Numbered from the stretch's first letter, positions 55,396 to 63,158 are shown. The stretch is DNA of 64,000 nucleotides from Dokdonia sp. (GCA_020630915.1 JAHDIF010000006.1:5241-69240); one strand, 5' to 3'. Notes: generated from the sequence alone by a model not told the origin. Numbers and translations: made by a program.

Positions 55396-55503
55396 ATGAA
55401 GGAAGAGCCTAAATACGTTTGGAAAAAATCGTACACCATTGTACTTGTGGTGAACCTTGTGTACTTCATTTTGTTTTATTTATTAATGTCCCAATTTAGC
55501 TAG
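55396..55503 (+). CDS. 35-residue membrane microprotein ahead of the symporter
   Basis: ATG 55396, stop TAG 55501-55503, and the symporter ATG follows after one base. Begins MKEEPKYVWKKSYT, has one membrane helix (IVLVVNLVYFILFYLL) and ends MSQFS. The spacing and charge pattern (basic N-terminus, one helix) indicate translational coupling and a symporter accessory role, similar to the small membrane partners found ahead of other SSS transporters. Too short for a family assignment. Confidence 0.75.
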   Translation: MKEEPKYVWKKSYTIVLVVNLVYFILFYLLMSQFS

Positions 55504-55504
55504 T

Positions 55505-57229
55505 ATGGAAGTTTTAGACTGGGTTGTACTCGCTACCACACTTATAGGAATCGTACTGTATGGAGTATACAAAACCCAAGGCAGCAAGAATGTAGAAGAC
55601 TATATACGAGGTGGCAATAGTTCTAAATGGTGGACGGTAGGGCTTTCTGTTATGGCTACTCAGGCCAGTGCAATTACCTTTTTATCTACAACAGGGCAAG
55701 GATTTTATAGTGGGATGGGATTTGTACAGTTCTATTTTGGGCTTCCGATTGCGATGGTAATTATATGTCTTGTGTTCATTCCCATTTATCATAGGCTCAA
55801 AGTGTATACTGCATACGAATACCTAGAAGGTCGTTTTGACCTTAAAACACGTTCTCTAGCGGCTATTTTGTTTTTAATACAGCGCAGTCTAGCGGCAGGA
55901 ATTACTATTTATGCTCCTGCCATCATACTATCTGCGGTCTTAGGATGGGATCTTACTACCTTGAATATTGTGATAGGAGTTATTGTGATTTTATACACCG
56001 TTTCTGGAGGTACAAAAGCCGTGAGTGTTACCCAAAAACAACAGATGGCAATTATTTTTATTGGAATGTTTATCGCCTTCTTTTTAATCTTAAGTTACTT
56101 ACCAGAAGAAGTCACTTTTACAGACGCCTTATCGATCGCAGGTGCTAGAGAAAAAATGAATTTACTCGATTTCTCTTTTGACCTAAGTAATAGATACACG
56201 GTTTGGACAGGTGTATTGGGAGGCACCTTTTTAATGCTTTCTTACTTTGGTACAGATCAAAGTCAAGTACAACGCTATCTCTCTGGAAAGAACGTACGAG
56301 AGATGCGCTTAGGACTCATATTTAATGGTTTGCTTAAAATACCTATGCAATTCTTTATTCTACTCGTAGGGATTATGGTATTCGTATTCTATCAGTTCAA
56401 TAGTACTCCAGCCAATTTTAATCCTGTCGCCACAGAAGCAGTATACAACTCTGAGTATGCAGAAGAATATAAAGAAATAGAAAAGAAACTAGCCTATAAC
56501 TTACGCTACCGAAAATCTGCTGCGTTTAATCTTGTAGAAGATCCTGCTAAAGACGTTTACGAGAAAGATGGAGAGACCTATTCTTGGCTAGCCAAATTTG
56601 ACAAAGAGGATAAAGAGCTTCGCGATCAAGCAAAAATACTTATAGCCAAAGCAAATCCAGATGTAGAAACCAATGATAAGGATTACGTATTTATTCACTT
56701 TATCCTAAACAACCTACCCAATGGATTGATAGGTCTATTACTAGCCGTGATACTCTCTGCCGCAATGTCTAGCACCGCATCAGAATTGAATGCTTTAGGA
56801 GCCACTACTTCGATAGATTTATATAAAAGAAATAATCAAGGTAAAGACGACACGCATTATGTAAAAGCTACTAAAGGATTTACATTGCTTTGGGGCATAC
56901 TCGCTATTATAGTCGCTTGTACCGCCAGCCTTTTTGAGAATTTAATAGAACTTGTAAATATTATAGGATCTATCTTTTATGGCAACATCCTTGGGATCTT
57001 TTTACTCGCTTTCTTTTTTAAATATGTAAAAGGCAATGCGGTATTCATTAGTGCCCTTATTACACAAGTCATTATTACCACTACCTATTTATGTATTCAT
57101 TTTGGGATCATAGAGTTTCCGTATTTGTGGCTCAATGCTATAGGCAGTGCACTTGTTATTGGCATTGCATTTATACTACAAGCAGCCACCCCACAAAAAC
57201 CAGAACACAATGTCCAAGGTGCTTTATAA
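55505..57229 (+). CDS. Sodium:solute symporter family protein
   Basis: 574 residues, SSS fold, about 13 membrane segments. Visible: VEDYIRGGNSSKWWTVGLSVMATQASAITFLSTTGQGFYSGMG (TM1 unwound Na/substrate region), AYEYLEGRFDLKTRSLA, TKAVSVTQKQQMAIIF, and LLAVILSAAMSSTASELNALG (Na2-site Ser/Ser of TM8). An unusual hydrophilic insertion of about 110 residues lies between TM8-type segments at about 305-390. Substrate unknown. Overlaps the next gene by 20 bp. Confidence 0.88.
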   Translation: MEVLDWVVLATTLIGIVLYGVYKTQGSKNVEDYIRGGNSSKWWTVGLSVMATQASAITFLSTTGQGFYSGMGFVQFYFGLPIAMVIICLVFIPIYHRLKVYTAYEYLEGRFDLKTRSLAAILFLIQRSLAAGITIYAPAIILSAVLGWDLTTLNIVIGVIVILYTVSGGTKAVSVTQKQQMAIIFIGMFIAFFLILSYLPEEVTFTDALSIAGAREKMNLLDFSFDLSNRYTVWTGVLGGTFLMLSYFGTDQSQVQRYLSGKNVREMRLGLIFNGLLKIPMQFFILLVGIMVFVFYQFNSTPANFNPVATEAVYNSEYAEEYKEIEKKLAYNLRYRKSAAFNLVEDPAKDVYEKDGETYSWLAKFDKEDKELRDQAKILIAKANPDVETNDKDYVFIHFILNNLPNGLIGLLLAVILSAAMSSTASELNALGATTSIDLYKRNNQGKDDTHYVKATKGFTLLWGILAIIVACTASLFENLIELVNIIGSIFYGNILGIFLLAFFFKYVKGNAVFISALITQVIITTTYLCIHFGIIEFPYLWLNAIGSALVIGIAFILQAATPQKPEHNVQGAL

Positions 57230-57665
57230 AGAAACGCAATCATTATGGTGGCTCACCCTAATTCTTGTACTTCTTGGAGGGCAGATTCTGGTAAGTGGTA
57301 TTTTTCAATGGGGATCAAAACCTATTCCTTTAGAGGTTTCTATACTTTTAGGAGGGCTTATCATTTTGCCAGCTTTACTAGTATACAATCTAACAATTGA
57401 AATTACTAAAGAATACGCTTTCGCGAAATTTGGTATAGGCATCCTAAAACGTAAAGTATATATCAAAGACCTCGACCTCTCAAAAGCAGAAATCACCGAG
57501 TTATCACTGGCTTCAGGCATAGGATATCGTTATGGCTCAAGAGGGTTGTTTCTCAATACAAAACCGGGTCCTGCACTATTTATTCCTGCAAAAGAAGGAA
57601 AGAAACATTTTTTTGTGGGGACTAGGAATGGGGAGGAGATTTTGAGGGTGTTGAAAGATGAATAG
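57210..57665 (+). CDS. Membrane protein with PH-like domain
   Basis: 151 residues from ATG 57210 (MSKVLYKETQSLWW). Two hydrophobic segments (WWLTLILVLLGGQILVSGIF and LEVSILLGGLIILPALLVYNL) and then a soluble domain (YAFAKFGIGILKRKVYIKDL, GYRYGSRGLFLNTKPGPALFIPAKEGKKHFFVGTRN) resembling the PH-like domains of small bacterial membrane proteins. Overlaps the symporter gene by 20 bp, so they are co-translated. A broken palindrome copy (57417) supplies YAFAKF. Function unknown. Confidence 0.75.
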   Translation: MSKVLYKETQSLWWLTLILVLLGGQILVSGIFQWGSKPIPLEVSILLGGLIILPALLVYNLTIEITKEYAFAKFGIGILKRKVYIKDLDLSKAEITELSLASGIGYRYGSRGLFLNTKPGPALFIPAKEGKKHFFVGTRNGEEILRVLKDE

Positions 57666-57747
57666 TATGAATAATGGCCATCTTGCTGTCCCGAGGTTCC
57701 GGGAGTTTCAGCATAACACAGATAATAGTTTACATTTAAAAAAGTGA

Positions 57748-57773
57748 GACCCTGAAACAAGTTCAGGGTGACG
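57748..57773. repeat. 26-bp dispersed palindromic repeat, copy 1
   Basis: GACCCTGAAACAAGTTCAGG with GTGACG following; the core CCTGAA..TTCAGG forms a hairpin. Copy 2 (58703-58728) differs at two positions. The two copies flank the gene at 57798-58529. A nearby GC-rich inverted element (CCCGAGGTTCCGGGAG) is at about 57690. Confidence 0.85.
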
Positions 57774-57797
57774 TTGTATTTCTGAGAGCTACTCACC

Positions 57798-58529
57798 CTA
57801 ACGCAACTCCAAAAACTCCTTACTCAAATTAACAAGCTTATCGATCAATAAAAACTTGCGCTTCTCTTCTAACAATGCTGCATCCAGCTGTTGAGAGATA
57901 CAAAAATCTATAAAAAGTGGTTTTTTATCTAGTGGGATGTGTAAAGTCTCGACCAAAAAGGAATCATTAATCACTTGGTCCTCTTTAAATAGATAGAGGT
58001 ATTGATCTAATGTAATAGGGATTTTAGGAGGTGGCTTCACCTTGGGAGGTTTGTTTTTGGTAATGAGTTTCCATAATCTCTTACCAATGTTTACAAAGTT
58101 TATATTGCCATTAGGGTTATTGTTGTATTCATATTTTTCTGGGTACTTTTTAATATCAATTGCCATATCAGATGTAAATGATTTTGTAAATGTTTCTTCT
58201 TTAAAGATTGGATCTGCCTCAAGAAAGACTTCATCTAGCAGGTTTACTTTGGGGATAAGTTCTACCACAAAGTTAGTCGTGTCTTTTTCATCTAGTACCA
58301 ACCACCTATCCTCATACGTAAAGAACTGAAAAGAAAGAGAGTCGCCTACTTTTGCTGCTATAGTAAATGCTCCTTCTCCATTAGTGGTGGTGATGCGCTT
58401 AGTGCGCTGGTTTTTTATAACAACTCCTTCTAGTGTTCCCTTACTTCCATATACCGCACCGTTAAAATTCTGAGCAAAAGAGACCAGAGAAAAACAACCA
58501 AATAACAGAAAAAAGTAAAGTGAACGCAA
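57798..58529 (-). CDS. Exported carboxypeptidase-like regulatory domain protein
   Basis: 243 residues with a signal peptide (YFFLLFGCFSLVSFAQ). The first half is a carboxypeptidase regulatory-like (Ig-fold) domain: GAVYGSKGTLEGVVIKNQRTKRITTTNGEGAFTIAAKVGDSLSFQF, as used at the N-terminus of TonB receptors but without plug or barrel here. The second half is basic/Pro-rich (NKPPKVKPPPKIPITL) then helical. Function unknown; flanked by two copies of a dispersed repeat. Confidence 0.78.
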   Translation of the reverse strand: MRSLYFFLLFGCFSLVSFAQNFNGAVYGSKGTLEGVVIKNQRTKRITTTNGEGAFTIAAKVGDSLSFQFFTYEDRWLVLDEKDTTNFVVELIPKVNLLDEVFLEADPIFKEETFTKSFTSDMAIDIKKYPEKYEYNNNPNGNINFVNIGKRLWKLITKNKPPKVKPPPKIPITLDQYLYLFKEDQVINDSFLVETLHIPLDKKPLFIDFCISQQLDAALLEEKRKFLLIDKLVNLSKEFLELR

Positions 58530-58702
58530 TAGAAAAAAAGATTGGTTAAACCGTCCACAATGTAGCGTTATACAGTAGGTAAGAAATAAAACAAAAGGTT
58601 AAAACCTATTAAGGTTTTCCTAATGCCTTTAGGTCAAGCTCAACTTGTTTCGGCATCACACACAAGAAGGATATACAACTAAGTCCCAATAGCAACTTGT
58701 GC

Positions 58703-58728
58703 GACCCTGAAATAAATTCAGGGTGACG
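58703..58728. repeat. 26-bp dispersed palindromic repeat, copy 2
   Basis: GACCCTGAAATAAATTCAGG with GTGACG following; differs from copy 1 (57748) at two positions. It lies in the 276-bp gap between the two minus-strand genes, which holds no gene. Confidence 0.85.
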
Positions 58729-58746
58729 AACCGCTCGCTTGGTAAC

Positions 58747-58777
58747 AAAAAAGCGCCCACATTGCTGTGGGCGCTTT
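58747..58777 (-). terminator. Intrinsic terminator after the DUF2911 gene
   Basis: Twelve-base arms AAAGCGCCCACA / TGTGGGCGCTTT, four-base loop; the A-run on the low-coordinate side is the T-tract for minus-strand transcription. Adjacent to a dispersed repeat (58703). Confidence 0.9.
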
Positions 58778-58805
58778 ACTTTTTCACGAAAGTGAAAGAA
58801 CTATT

Positions 58806-59651
58806 TTACTTAGCTCCCCACTCTTTTAAGGAATCTGTATTCATCTTAACATAATCTGCATTTCCAGCTTCTGTTGCTCCTGCAAGAGAGGCTTTTGCTG
58901 CCTTGATCGCGCCTTTCTTATCACCAGCCTTAGCGAGTAATAAGGACTGCTGGCGCAGTTGCCAGTAACGTGGTGTCTCGATCATAGACATTGCTTTGTC
59001 CATATACTTCTTAGCATCATCCAGTTTTTGATCTGTAGAAGCTAGATATACTGCTGCTGCGTAGTAATCTCCAGCTGCTGGGCCATTCATAACCTTATCG
59101 ATAGAAGAAAGAACGGTCTCATTTGCAGGCACTCCAAAAGGAACTCCTACATATACATTTTCCCAAAGGATGCCTAGTTTTGCTCCATCGTTTGTAAGGT
59201 CATCCACCGTAATTGTAAATGTTTCAACAGGCATAGGCATTTTATCTACCATCACCTTAGTTACTACAGCTACTTTATCATCATCCCATTTTTCTGGAGT
59301 TCCCCAGTTATTGGTATCACTGTAAAAATATACTTCCCAACTTTTTTCTCCTGGTTTTGTAAATACTGCATACTCACCAGCCTTTACATCTTTCCCGCCT
59401 ATTGTAACATCTGTAGAAAAACTTACAATGGTGTTCTTATTTGCTCCCGTACGCCACATTTTCCCATAAGGCACAAGGTTTCCAAAAATTGTTCTTCCTC
59501 TCATACTTGGACGAGAATAGTCTACTGTTACATCAGTAAGACCTACTACTTGCGTCATACTAGATGCCGGACTAGGTGCTGGTGTATTAATTTGTGCCGT
59601 GGCTCCTAGGGTACAAAGACTCAAGGCTGCCATAAAAAGTAATTTTTTCAT
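58806..59651 (-). CDS. DUF2911 exported protein with TPR-like C-terminus
   Basis: 281 residues with a signal peptide (LLFMAALSLCTLGATAQ). DUF2911 core: DVTVDYSRPSMRGRTIFGNLVPYGKMWRTGANKNTIVSFSTDVTIGG and KAGEYAVFTKPGEKSWEVYFY; the C-terminal 80 residues are helical (ASTDQKLDDAKKYMDKAMSM, LLLAKAGDKKGAIKAAKASL) like tetratricopeptide repeats. Known only as a conserved periplasmic domain. Divergent from the aquaporin gene; a perfect palindrome lies in their shared upstream region (59688). Confidence 0.9.
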   Translation of the reverse strand: MKKLLFMAALSLCTLGATAQINTPAPSPASSMTQVVGLTDVTVDYSRPSMRGRTIFGNLVPYGKMWRTGANKNTIVSFSTDVTIGGKDVKAGEYAVFTKPGEKSWEVYFYSDTNNWGTPEKWDDDKVAVVTKVMVDKMPMPVETFTITVDDLTNDGAKLGILWENVYVGVPFGVPANETVLSSIDKVMNGPAAGDYYAAAVYLASTDQKLDDAKKYMDKAMSMIETPRYWQLRQQSLLLAKAGDKKGAIKAAKASLAGATEAGNADYVKMNTDSLKEWGAK

Positions 59652-59788
59652 AATAATGTATCTATTGTTAGGTATTTGATTTTGTGCGCTTTCGCGAAAG
59701 CTTTACAAAAATACCAAACGCCTACCCCATAAACGTTAACAAAATCTTAATATCGCAAGAGCTATCTTTGTACAAAGATTTTAAAATA

Positions 59789-60451
59789 ATGAAACGATAC
59801 GTCGCCGAAGTGATAGGAACGTTCTCAATGGTATTTTGCGGTTGTGGTGCAATGACCATAAACGAGATTACCAATGGAGCCGTAACCCATCCAGGTATCG
59901 CCATTACTTGGGGACTCATTGTGATGGGAATGATCTATGCCTTTGGTGATATCTCTGGGGCGCATTTTAATCCAGCAGTCACGGTAGCCTTTGCCTATGC
60001 AAAGAAGTTTGCCTGGCGAGAGGTACCCAAATATATACTTGCACAAGTAATAGGAGCCATTATGGCGGGTGCAATACTTTGGTTTTTGTTTCCCGAAAGT
60101 GAGTTTTTAGGCAGTACCGTTCCTTCTTTTGATCATTATAAAGCCTTTGTGCTAGAGATACTCCTCACTTTTTTCTTGATGCTTGTGATCATCAATGTAT
60201 CTACAGGTTCTAAAGAGATAGGTGTCATTGCAGGTATCGCAATAGGGGGTATCGTGCTCCTAGAAGCCATGTTTGCCGGACCGATGACCAACGCCTCAAT
60301 GAATCCGGCGCGATCGCTAGGCCCAGCTATTTTTTCTGGAAAATGGGAGCCTATGTGGTTATACCTAACAGCCCCTTTTATAGGTGCTATTCTTGCCGTT
60401 ATGAGCTGTAAACTCGTAAAAGATGAGCATTGCTGTGATGAAGACTGCTAG
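59789..60451 (+). CDS. Aquaporin / MIP-family channel
   Basis: 220 residues from ATG 59789 (MKRYVAEVIGTFSMVFCGCGAMT). Six membrane segments and two NPA boxes: SGAHFNPAVTVAF near 64-66 and TNASMNPARSLGPA near 173-175. The Arg after the second NPA and the residues around it point to water rather than glycerol transport, though selectivity cannot be fixed. A -7 box TATCTTTG (59763-59770) fits a TAnnTTTG promoter 19 bp before the start. Tail is Cys/His-rich (DEHCCDEDC), an unusual possible metal site. Confidence 0.92.
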   Translation: MKRYVAEVIGTFSMVFCGCGAMTINEITNGAVTHPGIAITWGLIVMGMIYAFGDISGAHFNPAVTVAFAYAKKFAWREVPKYILAQVIGAIMAGAILWFLFPESEFLGSTVPSFDHYKAFVLEILLTFFLMLVIINVSTGSKEIGVIAGIAIGGIVLLEAMFAGPMTNASMNPARSLGPAIFSGKWEPMWLYLTAPFIGAILAVMSCKLVKDEHCCDEDC

Positions 60452-60555
60452 ATAGCCATTGCAATACAAAAGCATAGTATGTATCTTGTAACGAGCACAC
60501 TTGTTATAAGAGTAGAACGTGTGACATGAACAACTCACTATACAAAATACGCACT

Positions 60556-61677
60556 ATGAAATCTATATCCCGAAGATCGTTTACTACTTCCCTTTCTAAA
60601 GCTATAGGAGGTGTGGCTCTAATGAGTAACATCCCGCTCGCCTGCGCATTCGAAACCCAAGAAAAAAAGAAAAGCCTTGGCGTCGCTCTTGTAGGGCTAG
60701 GGACCTATAGTACCTATGAGCTAGCGCCTTCCTTGCTAGAAACAAAATATTGTCACCTTGCTGGTATCGTAACTGGTACGCCAGAAAAGGAAAAAATATG
60801 GGCAGCCAAATACAATCTCCCAAAAGAGAATATTTACAACTACACAAACTTTGATACTATTGCAAAGAACGACGCCATAGACATTATCTATGTTGTTTTA
60901 CCCAATGCAATGCACGCCGATTTTTGCATACGAGCAGCCCAAGCTGGAAAACATGTAATCTGCGAGAAACCTATGGCTGTGAGTGTGGCAGAGTGTCAAG
61001 CGATTATTGACGCTTGCGCGAAAGCAAACGTACGACTAAGTGTAGGTTATAGACTTCATTCTGAACCGCATACACAAGAAATACAACGTATCGTAAAGGA
61101 AAAGGAATTTGGGAAGATTAATTTTGTAACAGCAGAAGCTGGTTATCCTTCTTATGGCAATCCTAATCCTAACCAATGGCGATTAGACAAATCCCTCTCT
61201 GGTGGTGGTGCGCTTATGAATATGGGCGTTTATGCTATACAAGGAGCGATTTATGCCGCGGGAGAAAATCCTATTTCTGTCACAGCGCAAGAATTTAGTA
61301 CAAAACCTGAGTATTTTAAGGATACAGATGAAACCATTTCTGCACAATTTGAGTTCCCTAACGGCACCGTGGGCAATATCGTGACATCGCATAATGCAAA
61401 ATTAGATCGTCTGTATGCCTCTTGTGATAAAGGGTGGTTTGAACTAGATGTAGCCTATACCTATGGTCCTTTGCACGGTCGTACCTCTGCAGGAAAAGAA
61501 ATAAGCTTTCCGCATAAAAGACAACAAGCATTGCAAATGGACGACTTTGCATTGCATATCTCACAAGGACTACCCAATAAAGTACCTGGAAGTATGGGAC
61601 TTAGAGATCTTAAAATTGTAGAAGCGATTTATGAGTCCATACGATTAGACGGAAAGAAAATAGCATTAAACTTATAG
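60556..61677 (+). CDS. Tat-exported Gfo/Idh/MocA oxidoreductase
   Basis: 373 residues from ATG 60556 (MKSISRRSFTTSLSKAIGG), which puts a twin-arginine signal (SRRSF) at the N-terminus; an ATG at 60526 would add ten residues. Rossmann motif VALVGLGTYSTYELAPSL, GKHVICEKPMAVSVAECQAI (EKP signature of the family), then the C-terminal sheet domain (SLSGGGALMNMGVYAIQGAIY, EFPNGTVGNIVTSHNAKLD). Substrate sugar or polyol is unknown. A degenerate palindrome copy (61012) is read as ACAKAN. Confidence 0.9.
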   Translation: MKSISRRSFTTSLSKAIGGVALMSNIPLACAFETQEKKKSLGVALVGLGTYSTYELAPSLLETKYCHLAGIVTGTPEKEKIWAAKYNLPKENIYNYTNFDTIAKNDAIDIIYVVLPNAMHADFCIRAAQAGKHVICEKPMAVSVAECQAIIDACAKANVRLSVGYRLHSEPHTQEIQRIVKEKEFGKINFVTAEAGYPSYGNPNPNQWRLDKSLSGGGALMNMGVYAIQGAIYAAGENPISVTAQEFSTKPEYFKDTDETISAQFEFPNGTVGNIVTSHNAKLDRLYASCDKGWFELDVAYTYGPLHGRTSAGKEISFPHKRQQALQMDDFALHISQGLPNKVPGSMGLRDLKIVEAIYESIRLDGKKIALNL

Positions 61678-61775
61678 CACCATTATTTTATAATTTGTTT
61701 AACCTTTTTTAATAATAAGATAAACAAAATAGCATTATATTTACAGAGTAAAAGAATACCAAGTATAAAATTGTT

Positions 61776-61844
61776 ATGAAAAGAAAGGTAACTGAATCAC
61801 GTTCTTATGGTTCAGTTGCCTTTTTTTATGATCAGAAAATATGA
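61776..61844 (+). CDS. Putative 22-codon leader ORF spanning a terminator
   Basis: ATG 61776, stop TGA 61842-61844, overlapping the next ATG (ATGA at 61841). It encodes MKRKVTESRSYGSVAFFYDQ and two more residues. A strong intrinsic terminator (61787-61827) lies inside it, so a ribosome translating it would unfold the hairpin and favour read-through. The peptide itself has no recognised match. Could be chance. Confidence 0.3.
   Translation: MKRKVTESRSYGSVAFFYDQKI
61787..61827 (+). terminator. Intrinsic terminator upstream of the SRPBCC/SDR/photolyase group
   Basis: Arms GGTAACTGAA / TTCAGTTGCC (ten pairs, one G-T) and a seven-T tail, ending 13 bp before the SRPBCC start. It lies 110 bp after the oxidoreductase stop; a promoter-like TATATTTAC at about 61736 precedes it, so it may be an attenuator or the end of a short RNA rather than only the end of the upstream gene. 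Confidence 0.8.
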
Positions 61845-62356
61845 AAATATATACCCTACATACCAAGCAAAACCTCCCCATCACAAAAGAGCAGGCTTGG
61901 GAATTTCTATCTAATCCTCGCAATCTCAAAACGATAACTCCTGATTATATGGGGTTTGAAATTCTTTCTGGAGCAGATAGGCCCTGTTATGCTGGACAAA
62001 TCATTCAATATATTGTAACGCCTATATTGGGTATTAAAACTAAATGGGTGACAGAAATTACACACGTTCAAGAAGGACACTATTTTGTAGATGAGCAACG
62101 CTTTGGACCTTATGCATTATGGCATCACAAACACTTTATTAAAGAAATTCCTGGCGGTGTAGAAATGGAAGATATTGTAGATTACAAAGTGCCTCTTGGA
62201 ATTTTGGGTCAACTCGTGCATCCTTTCTTAGTCAAACCAAAATTGCAAGAGATCTTTGAATATCGAGAGAAAGCATTATATGAAATGTTTGGAGTTTACA
62301 ACACTCCAAAAAACAATAATAGAAACATACAAACACAAGAAAAACAACTCGCATAA
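61841..62356 (+). CDS. SRPBCC-family (START-like) protein
   Basis: 171 residues, cytoplasmic; SRPBCC proteins bind hydrophobic ligands in a helix-grip fold. Visible: TKQNLPITKEQAWEFLSNPRNLKTITPDYMGFEIL at the start, a typical opening, and GVEMEDIVDYKVPLGILGQLVHPFLVKPKLQEIFEYREKAL near the end. First gene of a coupled set; its TAA overlaps the ATG of the SDR gene. Such genes sit next to photolyases in many marine Flavobacteriia, where light regulation has been described; the present link is inferred. Confidence 0.88.
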   Translation: MKIYTLHTKQNLPITKEQAWEFLSNPRNLKTITPDYMGFEILSGADRPCYAGQIIQYIVTPILGIKTKWVTEITHVQEGHYFVDEQRFGPYALWHHKHFIKEIPGGVEMEDIVDYKVPLGILGQLVHPFLVKPKLQEIFEYREKALYEMFGVYNTPKNNNRNIQTQEKQLA

Positions 62357-63054
62357 TGTCTAAAAACATACTACTTATAGGCGGTAGCCACGGAATAGGT
62401 TTTGAACTAGCCCAAAGTTTAATGAATGATCACACTGTATATATCGCTAGTCGCACCAATGAAAATTTAGGGAATCTCGATGTAAATCACATCACTTATG
62501 ATGCCGAGACCGATACGTTAGATCTAGAAGCTCTTCCAGAAACCATCGATGGGTTTGTTTATTGCCCAGGAACGATTAACCTTAAACCATTCAAAATGTT
62601 ATCGACGGATACTTTTAGACAGGATATGGAGCTTAACTTTTTAAGTATGGTAAAAACTGTGCATGCCGTTATGGACAAGCTCAAAAATTCTGAGCAAGCG
62701 AGTCTGGTGTTTTTTAGTACCGTCGCTGTTAAAGTTGGGATGCCATTTCACACGAGTGTTGCGGCGGCCAAGGGAGCTATTGAAGGCTTTGCCAAAGCAC
62801 TTGCAGCAGAGTATGCTCCTAAGATGCGGGTAAATGTAATTGCTCCTTCGCTCACAGACACACCTCTTGCAAAAAGATTATTATCTAATGATAAGAAAAA
62901 GGAGATGATGGATGCCAGGCACCCTTTAAAAAGAGTAGGAACACAAGCAGATATAGCAAGTGTGGCTGCCTTTTTACTTAGCGACCATAGCAGTTGGATT
63001 ACTGGCCAAGTACTTGGTGTAGATGGTGGTATGAGTACTCTTAATGTAAATTAA
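62356..63054 (+). CDS. Short-chain dehydrogenase/reductase (SDR)
   Basis: 232 residues. Cofactor loop LLIGGSHGIGFELAQSL (GGxxGIG near 8-14) and the NNAG-like YCPGTINLKPF. The active-site Tyr-x-x-x-Lys has changed: the expected YxxxK is read as HTSVAAAKG (His in place of Tyr), while Ser (FFSTVAVKVG) and Lys are kept. So classical SDR catalysis may be altered or lost. C-terminus WITGQVLGVDGGMSTL is typical. Coupled to the SRPBCC gene (TAATG). Confidence 0.87.
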   Translation: MSKNILLIGGSHGIGFELAQSLMNDHTVYIASRTNENLGNLDVNHITYDAETDTLDLEALPETIDGFVYCPGTINLKPFKMLSTDTFRQDMELNFLSMVKTVHAVMDKLKNSEQASLVFFSTVAVKVGMPFHTSVAAAKGAIEGFAKALAAEYAPKMRVNVIAPSLTDTPLAKRLLSNDKKKEMMDARHPLKRVGTQADIASVAAFLLSDHSSWITGQVLGVDGGMSTLNVN

Positions 63055-63057
63055 AAT

Positions 63058-63142
63058 TATGCTTTCGCGAAATCGAGCTTGCGAGACCTGCCTGCTGGCA
63101 GGCAGGTTCACGACCATCGAGAGAGCAAAGCTATAAAGCATA
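63058..63142. repeat. 85-bp composite inverted repeat between SDR and photolyase
   Basis: Outer arms TATGCTTT (63058-63065) and AAAGCATA (63135-63142) enclose a perfect inner hairpin ACCTGCCTGC-TG-GCAGGCAGGT (63086-63107). The left edge includes a broken copy of the palindrome (63061). The GC-rich stem is out of character for this genome. Not a T-tract terminator. A dispersed REP-like element is the simplest explanation. Confidence 0.75.
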
Positions 63143-63158
63143 CCCCACAAAACAACCC

